Below the pieces are notes generated by a model. The model was given only the letters and a program-made list of their open reading frames with translations, did not search any database and had not been told where the DNA came from. A DNA stretch of 64,000 nt from Pseudogemmobacter bohemicus (GTDB lineage: Bacteria; Pseudomonadota; Alphaproteobacteria; Rhodobacterales; Rhodobacteraceae), in contig NZ_QNHG01000001.1 of assembly GCF_003290025.1 (NCBI RefSeq), forward strand, positions 660,816-724,815, in the 5' to 3' direction. The translations under genes were made by a program, and so were the position numbers. This document shows, piece by piece, positions 19,412 through 27,940 of this stretch (the first letter of the stretch is position 1; each line of letters starts with the position of its first letter).

Positions 19412-19927
19412 ATGTCGATCACCACCGATATCTTCCGGACCTGGACCCGCCCCGGCACGGTCATCCGCGAAAAGCTGGCAGGGGGGCCGCGCGAAGACAG
19501 GGCGCTGATCCTGTTATTCGCGGCCTGCCTGCTTTTGTTCGTGGCACAATGGCCGCGCCTCTCGCGGGAGGCTTTCCTTGCGCGTGAGGCCGCCACTGCG
19601 GCTGGAACACCCCTTGATCAGGTGCCTGGCATCCAGGCGCTGATGGGGATCAATTTCTTCGTCTTTCTCTTCGTGGTGCCGCTGATCTTTTACGGCATCG
19701 CGGCGCTTTCGGCTGGGGTGATCAGCGCCTTTGGCGGTCGGATCGATCCCTATGCGGCGCGGATTGCGCTGTTCTGGGCGCTGTTATGCACGGCGCCGCT
19801 GATGCTGTTCCAGGGGCTGCTGGCCGGTTTCAGCGGGCCTGGCCCGGCGGTGACGGTGATCGGGGTCCTGGTGGCCCTGCTGTTCCTCTGGCTCTGGGTG
19901 AAACTTCTGCGCGAGGCGATGCGGTGA
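19412..19927 (+). CDS. YIP1-like membrane protein 1
   Basis: A 171-residue protein with about four hydrophobic segments (ALILLFAACLLLFVAQW, INFFVFLFVVPLIFYGIAAL, IALFWALLCTAPLMLF, TVIGVLVALLFLWLW). It looks like half of a YIP1-domain membrane protein. It ends in ATGCGGTGA, where the GTG of the next gene overlaps by four bases. The two form a coupled pair inside the suf operon. Function unknown. Confidence 0.65.
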   Translation: MSITTDIFRTWTRPGTVIREKLAGGPREDRALILLFAACLLLFVAQWPRLSREAFLAREAATAAGTPLDQVPGIQALMGINFFVFLFVVPLIFYGIAALSAGVISAFGGRIDPYAARIALFWALLCTAPLMLFQGLLAGFSGPGPAVTVIGVLVALLFLWLWVKLLREAMR

Positions 19928-20514
19928 TCGGCTTTTTCTTCTCTACCCTGCTTTTGTCCCTGCGTGATCCGCGAGTGGGCATGCGGCAGATCCAGGCGCT
20001 GAACCGGCCTCCGGGCACGGAAATGGTGGCGCTTTTGCTGATGGCGGTGGCGTCGGCGCTTTTGATGCAGCTGAGCCTGCAGGTCCTGCCGTTTCCCGGG
20101 GGAACCCCGTTCAGCGCGCTGTTCGCCAGCCCCTTCGTGACGGTCGGGCTGCAATTCCTGACCCTGATGATCTCCGCCTTTCTCGCCTGGCTGGTTGGCG
20201 GCTGGTTCGGCGGGCGCGGCTCTTTCGCCGATGCGGTGCTGGCATTTGCCTGGCTTCAGGCGGTGATGCTGGCGGTGCAGCTGGTGCAGCTGCTGGCGCT
20301 GTTCACCCTGCCGGTGCTTTCCGGCATTATCGGCATGCTGGCCATCGGGATTTTCGTGGTGATGCTGAGCAATTTCGTCGCCGAAATCCACGGTTTCATA
20401 TCGCCGCTGAAGGTCTTCCTCGCGGCCGTCATCACCTTTTTCGCAGCCGTTTTCGTGCTGACGCTGATCATCGCCCCCTTCATCCCGCCGGAGTATCTGC
20501 CGCGTGAGCTATGA
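19924..20514 (+). CDS. YIP1-family membrane protein 2
   Basis: A 196-residue protein starting at GTG (IGFFFSTLLLSLRDPRVGMRQI), followed by several long hydrophobic segments with the YIP1-like pattern GGWFGGRGSFADAVLAFAWLQ. The GTG overlaps the stop of the preceding gene by four bases. Its end overlaps the start of sufS by 11 bases. The open frame reaches further upstream, but that part is the previous gene read in another frame. Confidence 0.75.
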   Translation: MIGFFFSTLLLSLRDPRVGMRQIQALNRPPGTEMVALLLMAVASALLMQLSLQVLPFPGGTPFSALFASPFVTVGLQFLTLMISAFLAWLVGGWFGGRGSFADAVLAFAWLQAVMLAVQLVQLLALFTLPVLSGIIGMLAIGIFVVMLSNFVAEIHGFISPLKVFLAAVITFFAAVFVLTLIIAPFIPPEYLPREL

Positions 20515-21727
20515 TGTCACAAAAATCCGCGCCGATTTCCCGATCCTCGCGCGCAGGGTGAATGACCGGCCGCTGGTCTATCTGGACAATGGCGCCTCGG
20601 CGCAAAAGCCGCAGGTGGTGATCGACGCGATCACACGGGCCTATTCCTTTGAATATGCCAATGTTCACCGGGGCCTGCACTACCTGTCGAACCACGCGAC
20701 CGAGGCCTATGAGGCGGTGCGCGGCAAGATCGCCCGTTTCCTGAACGCGCCCTCGGAAGATGAGATTGTCTTCACCTCCGGCGCGACCGAGGGGATCAAC
20801 CTCATCTCCTATTCCTGGGCCGCGCCACGCCTGCAGCCGGGAGATGAGATCGTGCTGAGCGTGATGGAGCATCACGCCAATATCGTCCCCTGGCATTTCC
20901 TGCGCGAACGCCAGGGCGTGGTGCTGAAATGGGTCGAGGTGGATGCCAATGGCGTCCTTGATCCTCAGGCGGTGATCGACGCGATCGGGCCGAAGACCAG
21001 ACTGGTCGCTGTCAGCCATATGTCGAACGTGACCGGCACCGTGGTCGATGTGGCGACGATCTGCCAGGCGGCGCGTGCGCGCGGCGTTCCGGTGCTGGTC
21101 GATGGCAGCCAGGCCTCGGTCCATATGCCGGTCGATCTGACGGCGATGGGCTGTGATTTCTACGCCATCACCGGACACAAGCTTTATGGGCCCTCAGGGT
21201 CTGGCGCGATCTACATCTCCCACGCGCGGATGGAGGAAATGCGCCCCTTCATGGGCGGCGGCGATATGATCCGCGAGGTCCATCGCGATGCGGTCACATG
21301 GGCCGACCCGCCGATGCGCTTCGAGGCCGGCACGCCCGGCATCGTCAACCAGATCGGGCTCGGGGTGGCGCTGGATTACCTGATGGGGCTGGGGATGGAG
21401 AACATCGCCGCCCATGAACGCCGGTTGCGCGATTATGCCCGGACGCGACTGGACGGTCTCAACTGGCTGAACATCCAGGGCCAGGCGCCGGATAAAGGGG
21501 CGATCTTCAGCTTCACCCTGCAAGGGGCTGCGCATCCACATGATATCTCGACGATTCTCGATAAGAAGGGCATCGCGGTGAGGGCAGGGACCCATTGTGC
21601 CATGCCGTTGCTGGATCATTTCGGTGTCAGCGCCAGCTGCCGCGCCTCGTTCGGCCTCTATAACACCCTGGCCGAGGTGGACGCATTGGTCGAAGGCCTG
21701 GAATTCTGTCACGAACTCTTTGCGTAA
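20504..21727 (+). CDS. sufS: Cysteine desulfurase SufS
   Basis: A 407-residue group II cysteine desulfurase that supplies sulfur to the SufBCD system. The PLP lysine is Lys226 (ITGHKLYGPSG) and the catalytic cysteine Cys365 (RAGTHCAMPLL), almost the same numbering as the E. coli enzyme. YLDNGASAQKP, SGATEGINL and EHHANIVPW are family marks. It starts at a GTG overlapping the YIP1-like gene. No SufE or SufU partner is visible in the window. It is the last gene of the operon before tRNA-Arg. Confidence 0.96.
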   Translation: MSYDVTKIRADFPILARRVNDRPLVYLDNGASAQKPQVVIDAITRAYSFEYANVHRGLHYLSNHATEAYEAVRGKIARFLNAPSEDEIVFTSGATEGINLISYSWAAPRLQPGDEIVLSVMEHHANIVPWHFLRERQGVVLKWVEVDANGVLDPQAVIDAIGPKTRLVAVSHMSNVTGTVVDVATICQAARARGVPVLVDGSQASVHMPVDLTAMGCDFYAITGHKLYGPSGSGAIYISHARMEEMRPFMGGGDMIREVHRDAVTWADPPMRFEAGTPGIVNQIGLGVALDYLMGLGMENIAAHERRLRDYARTRLDGLNWLNIQGQAPDKGAIFSFTLQGAAHPHDISTILDKKGIAVRAGTHCAMPLLDHFGVSASCRASFGLYNTLAEVDALVEGLEFCHELFA

Positions 21728-21783
21728 CCCCACGCCAGAAGCCTTGCGACATCCCGCCAGAGCGGTTATGAAGCCCGGGCGCT

Positions 21784-21860
21784 GCACCCGTAGCTCAGCT
21801 GGATAGAGTGCTGCCCTCCGAAGGCAGAGGTCACAGGTTCGAATCCTGTCGGGTGCGCCA
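21784..21860 (+). tRNA. tRNA-Arg (CCG)
   Basis: A complete 77-base cloverleaf: acceptor GCACCCG/CGGGTGC, D arm GCTC...GAGT, anticodon stem CTGCC/GGCAG around CTCCGAA (anticodon CCG, reading CGG), T loop GTTCGAATC, and encoded CCA. The integrase remnant beginning 132 bases downstream suggests this gene was the prophage attachment site. Confidence 0.97.
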
Positions 21861-21992
21861 ATTTTATCCACTTAAGTTGTTGATCTTAAACAAGAAAATG
21901 GCATTTTTAGCCTGAATATGTAACACATTTTGTGACACATTCCGTTCACAGGGGTGCCTTGTGGGTGCCGTTTCGACCGCTATTCTTGGCGC

Positions 21993-22522
21993 ATGACAAT
22001 TTACATGCGAGCAAACACCTTCCACCTGAGAAAGCTGGTTCCGCGCCGGTTCCGGGATGTGGAACCGCGCGAGATTGTAGCATTTTCTCTTCATACCGAC
22101 AGTAAGACGGTCGCAAGGCAGAAGGCTGACCAGATCTGGAATCACCTGATCGAGGGCTGGGAATCGGCCTTGCGTGGTGACAGCATAAACGGAAATGCCC
22201 GATGGGAAGCTGCGAAGGTTATCGCAAATCGGCGCGGCTTCAGCTTCCTGTCGGTTGATCAAGTCGCGGCCCTGCCGTTGGTTGATCTGTTGCGAGGGTG
22301 CAATCGGTTCCGGTTGTGGCCACGGGCGTTCCGAACCAGGTAATAGGCAACGCGCTTCTGGGCGGGGTGGTGCAGCCGGGTCTCACAGTCAGCGGGGCGC
22401 TTGAGGAGTTCTGGAAGATCGCGGCCGACCAGACCCGAGGCAAGACTGATGATCAGGTGCGCCGCTGGAAAAATCCGCGCCGCAAGGCGGTCGATAACTT
22501 CATAAAGGCAGCGGGCGATAAA
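21993..22522 (+). pseudogene. Phage integrase, N-terminal half, frameshifted
   Basis: From the ATG the frame reads MTIYMRANTFHLRKLVPRRF and on through QKADQIWNHLIEGWE, the N-terminal domain of tyrosine recombinases with a DUF6538-like start. Near 22295 the frame shifts by one base and continues VQSVPVVATGVPN... LTVSGALEEFWKIAADQTRG, the core-binding (SAM-like) domain. Sequence stops matching at about 22522, before any catalytic Arg/His/Tyr, where reversed terminase sequence begins. It cannot make a recombinase. Confidence 0.75.
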
Positions 22523-22524
22523 GA

Positions 22525-23955
22525 GCAGCGTAGTCTTCGAGCTGCTGCGTTCCATGAAGGGGCGCGCGAAGCCCGGAACGCCCTTCACGTTGACGACGCG
22601 CCGGGCGAAGCGCGGGCGGCAGAAGGCGCGAACGATTTCGACGTGTCCGCCTGACCCCTCATCGACGGCAGCCGCATCGACCCCGATCGTGCCGCCGCCC
22701 GAGTGCTGCCAGCGCATTTTCAAGTGGTCGTCGAGTTCGGACCAGGGCGTGTCTGTCTCGATGCGGCCCCAGAACACCCGATGATCGAGGGTGAACACGG
22801 ACCCGTCTTTAGTGTGGCCGAGAGTGACAGCTTCGAGGCGGTCGTCCTGACAGTCTACCCCCACGGTGATCAACAGCACCTCAGGCGGCAGGGCGTCGAG
22901 GCTGAACGCCTCGGCCCGCCCGCGCAGGGTCGCGTCGTCGATCTCATCGCCCTGAGTCCGCCATGGCTCTCCGAGGATCAGGTTCGTGAAGGTCTGTAAG
23001 GTTTCAGGCGCCCGTTTGGCGATCAGGAACTCAGCCGCCAGCTTGCCCCAAGCAGCGTTAGGGTGAGGCGAGACAAGGCAGTGTTGACCCGGAAGCCTGC
23101 ATGGCTGCGCTGGCCCTGCGCTATGGCCCGCCAGCGGCCCTCCTGCACCATGCGGGGCTTGTGGCGCTCATGGACCACTGAGCCGCAGGAGGGGCAGACC
23201 CAATGCGCCTCCTCGGGCTTCCCGTCTGGCCACCGGATGTCCTGCCAGGCTATCTCATGGAAATCGCCACATTCGGGGCAGGGCAATTCAAAGACGCGCT
23301 GGTCAGACTGACTGTAAAGCGTCGTCACCGCCCCATGGTCGAAAATCGGGGTGCCGCCGAAGATCAGCTTGCGGTTAGAGAAGGTGAGCGTTCGCATTGT
23401 CGCGAGTTCGATGGGGCTGCCTTCGGCGCTGACTTCCCAAGCGTCGATCTCATCCCCGAAGACCACGCGTGCGCTGTGCCGGCGAAGGGTGCGGGGTGCT
23501 TTCGCTGCGAGGAACTTCAAGCTGCCTCCCGCGAACCGCCGCGCCATCATCGTGCTGCGTCCCGCCTCATCCGCTTCATCCGACATTAGCCCGCGCAGGG
23601 CGGGGCTCGCCTCCATCATGCTTTCAAACTCGACGGAGGAGTCGCGGGCATCGTCGGCGGTCGGCTGGATGTAAAGCACGGGACTGGGCTGCACCGCGAC
23701 GAACGAGGCGACAATCGCGTTGCCCAGAGCGGTGAAGCCGACACGCGCGCCCTTGCCGGCTGTGATGCGCTCGATCTCGGGATCATCCACCGCATCCAGG
23801 ATGCCGCGCTGATAGGACCAGAGGCGCATCCGGCCCGGCGTGGCGCTGGCGCTCGACGGGATGAAAACCGTATCCTCCACCCATTGCGACAGGGGCAGAT
23901 CGGCAGGCGGCAGGAGGGCGCGAAGGGCGTTGCGGCGGACAGTCTCGATGCTCAT
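22525..23955 (-). pseudogene. Phage terminase large subunit (GpA-type), frameshifted and truncated
   Basis: The N-terminal part reads LPLSQWVEDTVFIPS, SYQRGILDAVDDPEIER, GARVGFTALGNAI (the ATPase P-loop region), VVFGDEIDAWE (Walker B) and a zinc-binding CPECGDFHEI...CPSC. Close to 23060 the frame shifts; the other frame continues PNAAWGKLAAEFLIAK and ...VGVDCQDDRLEAV, the nuclease domain. The gene is cut off at about 22525 against the integrase fragment. It belongs to the lambda gpA-like packaging ATPases. Start ATG overlaps the small-subunit stop. Confidence 0.8.
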
Positions 23956-24313
23956 TCGGCAAGCCCCTTTAAAGCGGCGCGGATCTCGCGATCAAGATGC
24001 GCAGTGTCGGCTTTCGACAGATGCGCTGCCATACGGCCCGGGATTGCCAGCATTGCGGCGCGCACGTCGCGCAGACAGCAGACCATGCCTTTTCGACGGT
24101 AGAAGCACCGAGGAGTTCGCCGCGGCGGCGGGCGGTTTCTTGTTCGATCTTCTCGGCATCGGCCAGGGTGCGACGGAGTCGGGCTTCTGCAAGTTGTGCA
24201 TCGACGCTGCCGGCCTCAGGTGCAGCCTTGCGAGGACGGCCCGGGCGGCGCGGAGTGCCGATAAGGTCAGCAATGGCTTGGGCGCGGTCACGCATTTCCG
24301 AATCCAGATTCAT
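23952..24313 (-). pseudogene. Phage terminase small subunit, frameshifted
   Basis: The first 75 residues (RPGRPRKAAPE, then LAEARLRRTLADAEKIEQETARR) resemble Nu1-like small terminases. Near 24075 the frame shifts by one base; the second frame gives RDVRAAMLAIPGRMAAHLSK and ends ALKGLAE with a TGA overlapping the large-subunit ATG. The order and four-base overlap are as in intact phages. Confidence 0.7.
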
Positions 24314-25041
24314 GTTTCAAAAAGTTTGTGGTGTCTGACGCTTCGGGGTCTATGTCCCCCGCGGCACCCGCCCCCAATGGGAGGACCCTGATAGGGTGTC
24401 CCGACGTGTCACCAGCCGCCCGTTCATGTCTCTCAGTGTCATCTTGTGTCATGGCGTGTCATTCCGATCAGGGAAGCGGTGCGTTCCTTGCGAGCGCGTC
24501 GACGTTCCTCCTCTTCACCACGCAAGCGCATCCCCTCGTTTCGGCCTGCGAGGTCATAGGTCAGGATCAGGTGAGACTGGTCGAGTGGAACAATCAGCAC
24601 CTCATCCCTGTTGATGATCGCGCTGACGAATTGAGGCTGGGATTTGGGAAGTGAATCCGGGGCGCCCCACAATAGTTCGTGCCCTAGCCTCCACCGTCGA
24701 GGCGTATCCGCTCACGAGCCTTACGGGCGAAGCAAAACGGCGAACACGCTCCGAAGGATTGCCCCGGCTTTTGTGCCAGTAGAGACGCGGGCCTTTGGCG
24801 CGGATTGGCATTTTCTGATCAGCTCCGGCAATTGTGAGCGGTCGAGCCTCACGGCCCGGTCAATATGAATGAGAAACCCGTGATCCTCTGCGGCACGGCG
24901 CAAAGAGCGGGTCGCAGAGCATGAAGCGCCGCAGAGCAAAATGCCTTTGCCATGCGACGGCGGCTGGTGCAGACGCTGGCCGTATACTTATGTTAGGAAA
25001 TGGTGGCACACTGACTCGCCCTTATAGCCGGAGAACGGGGT
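24314..25041. other. Phage-island spacer with possible excisionase/integrase scar
   Basis: No intact gene is certain. On the minus strand 24439-24672 is an open frame of 77 residues ending in an Arg/Glu-rich helix, which could be a small phage gene. Also on the minus strand, 24721-24939 encodes SLRRAAEDHGFLIHIDRAVR and then LDRSQLPELIRKCQSAPKA, like helix-turn-helix excisionase-type proteins. The overlapping frame starting at 24811 reads MPIRAKGPRLYWHKSRG, like the N-terminus of integrases that follow them. Both would be fragments. Confidence 0.35.
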
Positions 25042-26964
25042 ATGCGAATCCACGTCATAGGAAACTGCCAGGCCGCAGTGGTCACCGAGCAGATCAGGAT
25101 GTTGCTGCCGGCGGCAGAAGTCTCCAGCGACATGATCCTTTCGAAAGTCGACGCACCGGAAGAATGCGATGTCGTTTTTATACAAAAGCCACATGAAGCA
25201 CAGTTTCGCAGCTCTGCTTCCATTGGGCCAAAACTCGTCACCTGGCCGGCAATCACATTTGGCGGGTTTCACCCTGATATCGTGACGCTAAAGGGGATCC
25301 AATCGCCGACCGGCGGCTGGCATTCCGCGATTGCTCTGCAAGCCTACCGCCTTGGAATCTCAGAAGAAGATGCGCTGTCACTCTACCGCCCTGAGGTGTT
25401 TGAGCATCTGAACTTTCACCGTATCTACGATTTGGGCATGTCCCATTTGCGACACGGGCTTGAAGAAGTCGACTTCCCGGCAGACCGGATTCTGCATCGC
25501 TGGTCGAATGCAGGCTGCTTCATGCACGGGGTCAACCATCCACGCCGGGTGGCCATGGAAGATGTTTCACTGGAGATGGTACGCAAGCTGGGCCTCTCGC
25601 CCGATGACTACGCGCTGCGCAACTTCGGGATCGACCGGCTGGCTCTCTCTGCATGCTGGTCCGTCTATCCTTGGATCAGCGAACAGCGCGGCCTGGGCAA
25701 GGGCCAGTTCCTGTTCCGCAACGCCACCAACGCCACTAAAAACCCGGCGCGGATCTACTCGCTGCAGGAATTCGTCGCCGAGAGTTACCAGATCTATCGA
25801 GAGGCCGATCCGGAACTGCTGCAAAATGACCGGCTGAAACATGCGCGCTTCGAGGCACTGTCGGATTTGGTGCTTCGCAAGCCCGTGCGCAATGCTGCAC
25901 CCGAAAACCCCTATCGGGGCCTGCCTGGCCATCAGTTCTGGAAGCACGGCGTCACTCGCCCCGCCAAAAGTGAAGTCGATCCGGTCGTTGCCCCGAAGTT
26001 CCCAATCCGTGCCGGCGATCTGGTTGCTACTGCCGGCAGCTGTTTCGCTCAGCATATCGCGCGCACGCTCGTAGCCTCTGGCTTCAATTATTACGTTGCC
26101 GAGACTGCGCCCGGCAACATGGCCAAAGATGAGGCGGAAGCGCGTCAGTTCGGCTTGTTCTCCGCCCGCTTTGGCAACCTCTATACTACGCGTCAGCTGG
26201 TGCAGCTATTCGACCGTGCATTCGGTCACTTTACACCGGAAGATAAAGCCTGGGAGGCTGGACCGGGCCGCCTCGTAGATCCGTTTCGCCCGACGGTCGA
26301 GCCCGATGGCTTCGAAAGCCTCGCCACGCTCGAGGCAGATCGCAACGCGCACTTTGCCTCGGTGCGCGACATGTTCACGCGGCTTGACACTTTCATCTTC
26401 ACCCTCGGTCTGACCGAAGGCTGGCGCGCCAAATCGGATGGTGCCGTCTTCCCGCTGGCACCAGGAGTCTCTGGTGGTCAGATGGCGCCTGAAAGATACG
26501 AATTCGTCAACTTCACCGTCGAGGAGGTGAAGGAGGATTTGGAGGAAATCTGGAAACGAATCCGTTCGATCAATCCGGTGGCGAAAATGATCCTCACCAT
26601 CTCGCCGGTGCCTCTGATCGCAACATATGAGCCGCGCCATGTGCTGGTTTCAACCGTTGCCTCCAAGTCCATTCTGCGCGCCGCAGTGGAGGATATCACA
26701 CGTCGAGAAAGCGATGTGGCCTATTTTCCTTCCTTCGAAATCATTACGGGCCAGCATGCCGGAAACACCTATTTCGAAGACGATCTTCGCTCCGTGCGTC
26801 CCGAAGGTGTGGCCCATGTAATGTCGCTGTTCCTTAAACACTATGCAGGAATCTCAACCACCTCTGCCTCTGCGAGCACCACCCCGGAAGAGGAAGAGGA
26901 GTTCGCAAGAGAAGCTGAAAAGAGTGCAGCAGTTGTTTGTGATGAAGAACGTATAGCATTTTAG
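25042..26964 (+). CDS. WcbI-GSCFA two-domain protein
   Basis: A 640-residue protein made of two modules. Residues 1 to about 290 resemble WcbI, a capsule-biosynthesis protein: it starts MRIHVIGNCQAAVVTEQI with the GNCQ motif. Residues from about 320 onward form a GSCFA domain, starting VATAGSCFAQHIARTL, with FTLGLTEGW and a later ILTISPVPLIATYE. Both families are related to SGNH-type esterases/acyltransferases acting on polysaccharides. An acidic C-terminal tail with five Glu in a row follows. The surrounding DNA is AT-richer than the housekeeping genes, which fits transfer. There is no sugar or capsule gene nearby. Confidence 0.75.
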   Translation: MRIHVIGNCQAAVVTEQIRMLLPAAEVSSDMILSKVDAPEECDVVFIQKPHEAQFRSSASIGPKLVTWPAITFGGFHPDIVTLKGIQSPTGGWHSAIALQAYRLGISEEDALSLYRPEVFEHLNFHRIYDLGMSHLRHGLEEVDFPADRILHRWSNAGCFMHGVNHPRRVAMEDVSLEMVRKLGLSPDDYALRNFGIDRLALSACWSVYPWISEQRGLGKGQFLFRNATNATKNPARIYSLQEFVAESYQIYREADPELLQNDRLKHARFEALSDLVLRKPVRNAAPENPYRGLPGHQFWKHGVTRPAKSEVDPVVAPKFPIRAGDLVATAGSCFAQHIARTLVASGFNYYVAETAPGNMAKDEAEARQFGLFSARFGNLYTTRQLVQLFDRAFGHFTPEDKAWEAGPGRLVDPFRPTVEPDGFESLATLEADRNAHFASVRDMFTRLDTFIFTLGLTEGWRAKSDGAVFPLAPGVSGGQMAPERYEFVNFTVEEVKEDLEEIWKRIRSINPVAKMILTISPVPLIATYEPRHVLVSTVASKSILRAAVEDITRRESDVAYFPSFEIITGQHAGNTYFEDDLRSVRPEGVAHVMSLFLKHYAGISTTSASASTTPEEEEEFAREAEKSAAVVCDEERIAF

Positions 26965-27130
26965 GATATTAGGATTGGCCATCAAGATGAGCTGCCCTGA
27001 CAATGCCCGGGCGGCTCAGCGAATGATCACCGGGCGACTATCAGAAGCTAAAGACAGTTGCGCGCCAGCTGGCTGCGGACAGATCGATTGATGTACCGGT
27101 ACTGTTGCGCAATCGTAATCGATGTCCCGA

Positions 27131-27720
27131 TCACACGTTGACGGTGTAGTTCCATGGGAGCAGGTTTTGGATCTGGCTCTGCTTGTGGCCTTTGGCGATG
27201 GGGGTGAGCGTGGTTGTCAGCCACGCGTGGGGATCGACGCCGTTCATTTTGCAGGTCTCGATCAGCGAGGCGATGACGGCCCAATTTTCGGCACCGGCGT
27301 TATGATGCGAAGAGGGCGTTTTTGCGGTTCAGGGCGTTTTTGCGGTTCAGGGCGATGGGGCGGATCGTGCGCTCGACAGTATTGCTGTCCAACTCGACGC
27401 GGCCATCGGTCAGGAAGCGGCCCAGACCGTTGCGGTATTTGGCGATATAGGCCAGCGCCTCGCCCAAGGGCGATTTTGCGGACGCGCGGGCGCGGTGATG
27501 GCTTAGCCAAGTATCGATGCGGGCGAGGATCGGGGCGGAGCGTTCCTGCCGGACGGCAAGTCGGGTTGCGGGGTCGTTGCCGCGGATGTCGGCCTCGATG
27601 GCATAGAGATCGCGGATAAGTGCCACGCCTTCCTCTGCAATTGGCGCGGAACCGGTGCGGGTGATCTCGACCAGTTTGCGGCGCGCGTGAGGCAGGCGCG
27701 CTTGCAGCGTCTCTGGGCCA
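27131..27720 (-). pseudogene. tnpC: IS66 TnpC transposase fragment, second copy
   Basis: The minus strand encodes ARRKLVEI, LYAIEADIRGNDPATRL, KSPLGEALAYIAKYR, VELDSNTVERTIRPI and [14 protein letters not shown]. The last is a duplicated LNRKNA unit caused by an 18-base tandem duplication. One base is then missing; the next frame reads [20 protein letters not shown] and runs to a TGA at 27131. This C-terminal half is a different IS66 subtype from the copy at the window start (about half the residues differ). It is inactive. Confidence 0.75.
27316..27351. repeat. 18-bp tandem duplication in IS66 tnpC
   Basis: GCGTTTTTGCGGTTCAGG occurs twice head to tail. It duplicates six codons in the minus-strand transposase frame and is absent from the other IS66 copy in the window. 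Confidence 0.9.
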
Positions 27721-27940
27721 CGCTGTCGAGGCTCGGGTGACAGACCCCGCCGGAGCCTTCGCCGGGGCTGCCCTTGGGCGGGTGACTGGCCTAGCGGACT
27801 GGCTGCCCTTCGGCTCTGCGCGGCCTGAGGCCTTGGCAAATAGCAATTGTTCACTCATTGTTCCCATTGTGACGTGCTATCGGCTTGACTTGAATCGGTG
27901 AGTAAGGCGATTTGGGCAAAAAGTTTCGGAGTTGCGACCC

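Larger units (their letters stand above)
21861..24340. mobile_element. Prophage remnant at tRNA-Arg
   Basis: Directly downstream of the tRNA are half of an integrase gene (plus strand), then a terminase large-subunit gene and a terminase small-subunit gene in the opposite direction. All three carry frameshifts or truncations. No other phage structural genes remain. No second copy of the tRNA 3' end could be found by eye, so the right boundary is unclear. Confidence 0.75.

Noticed and set aside
22298..22654. 118-residue plus-strand frame as a separate gene
   Set aside because: Its first 75 residues are the frameshifted continuation of the integrase, and the rest is antisense to the terminase.
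21784..25040. Direct-repeat attachment sites of the tRNA-Arg prophage
   Set aside because: No second copy of the tRNA 3' end was found by eye; the closest, near 24653, shares only a few bases.
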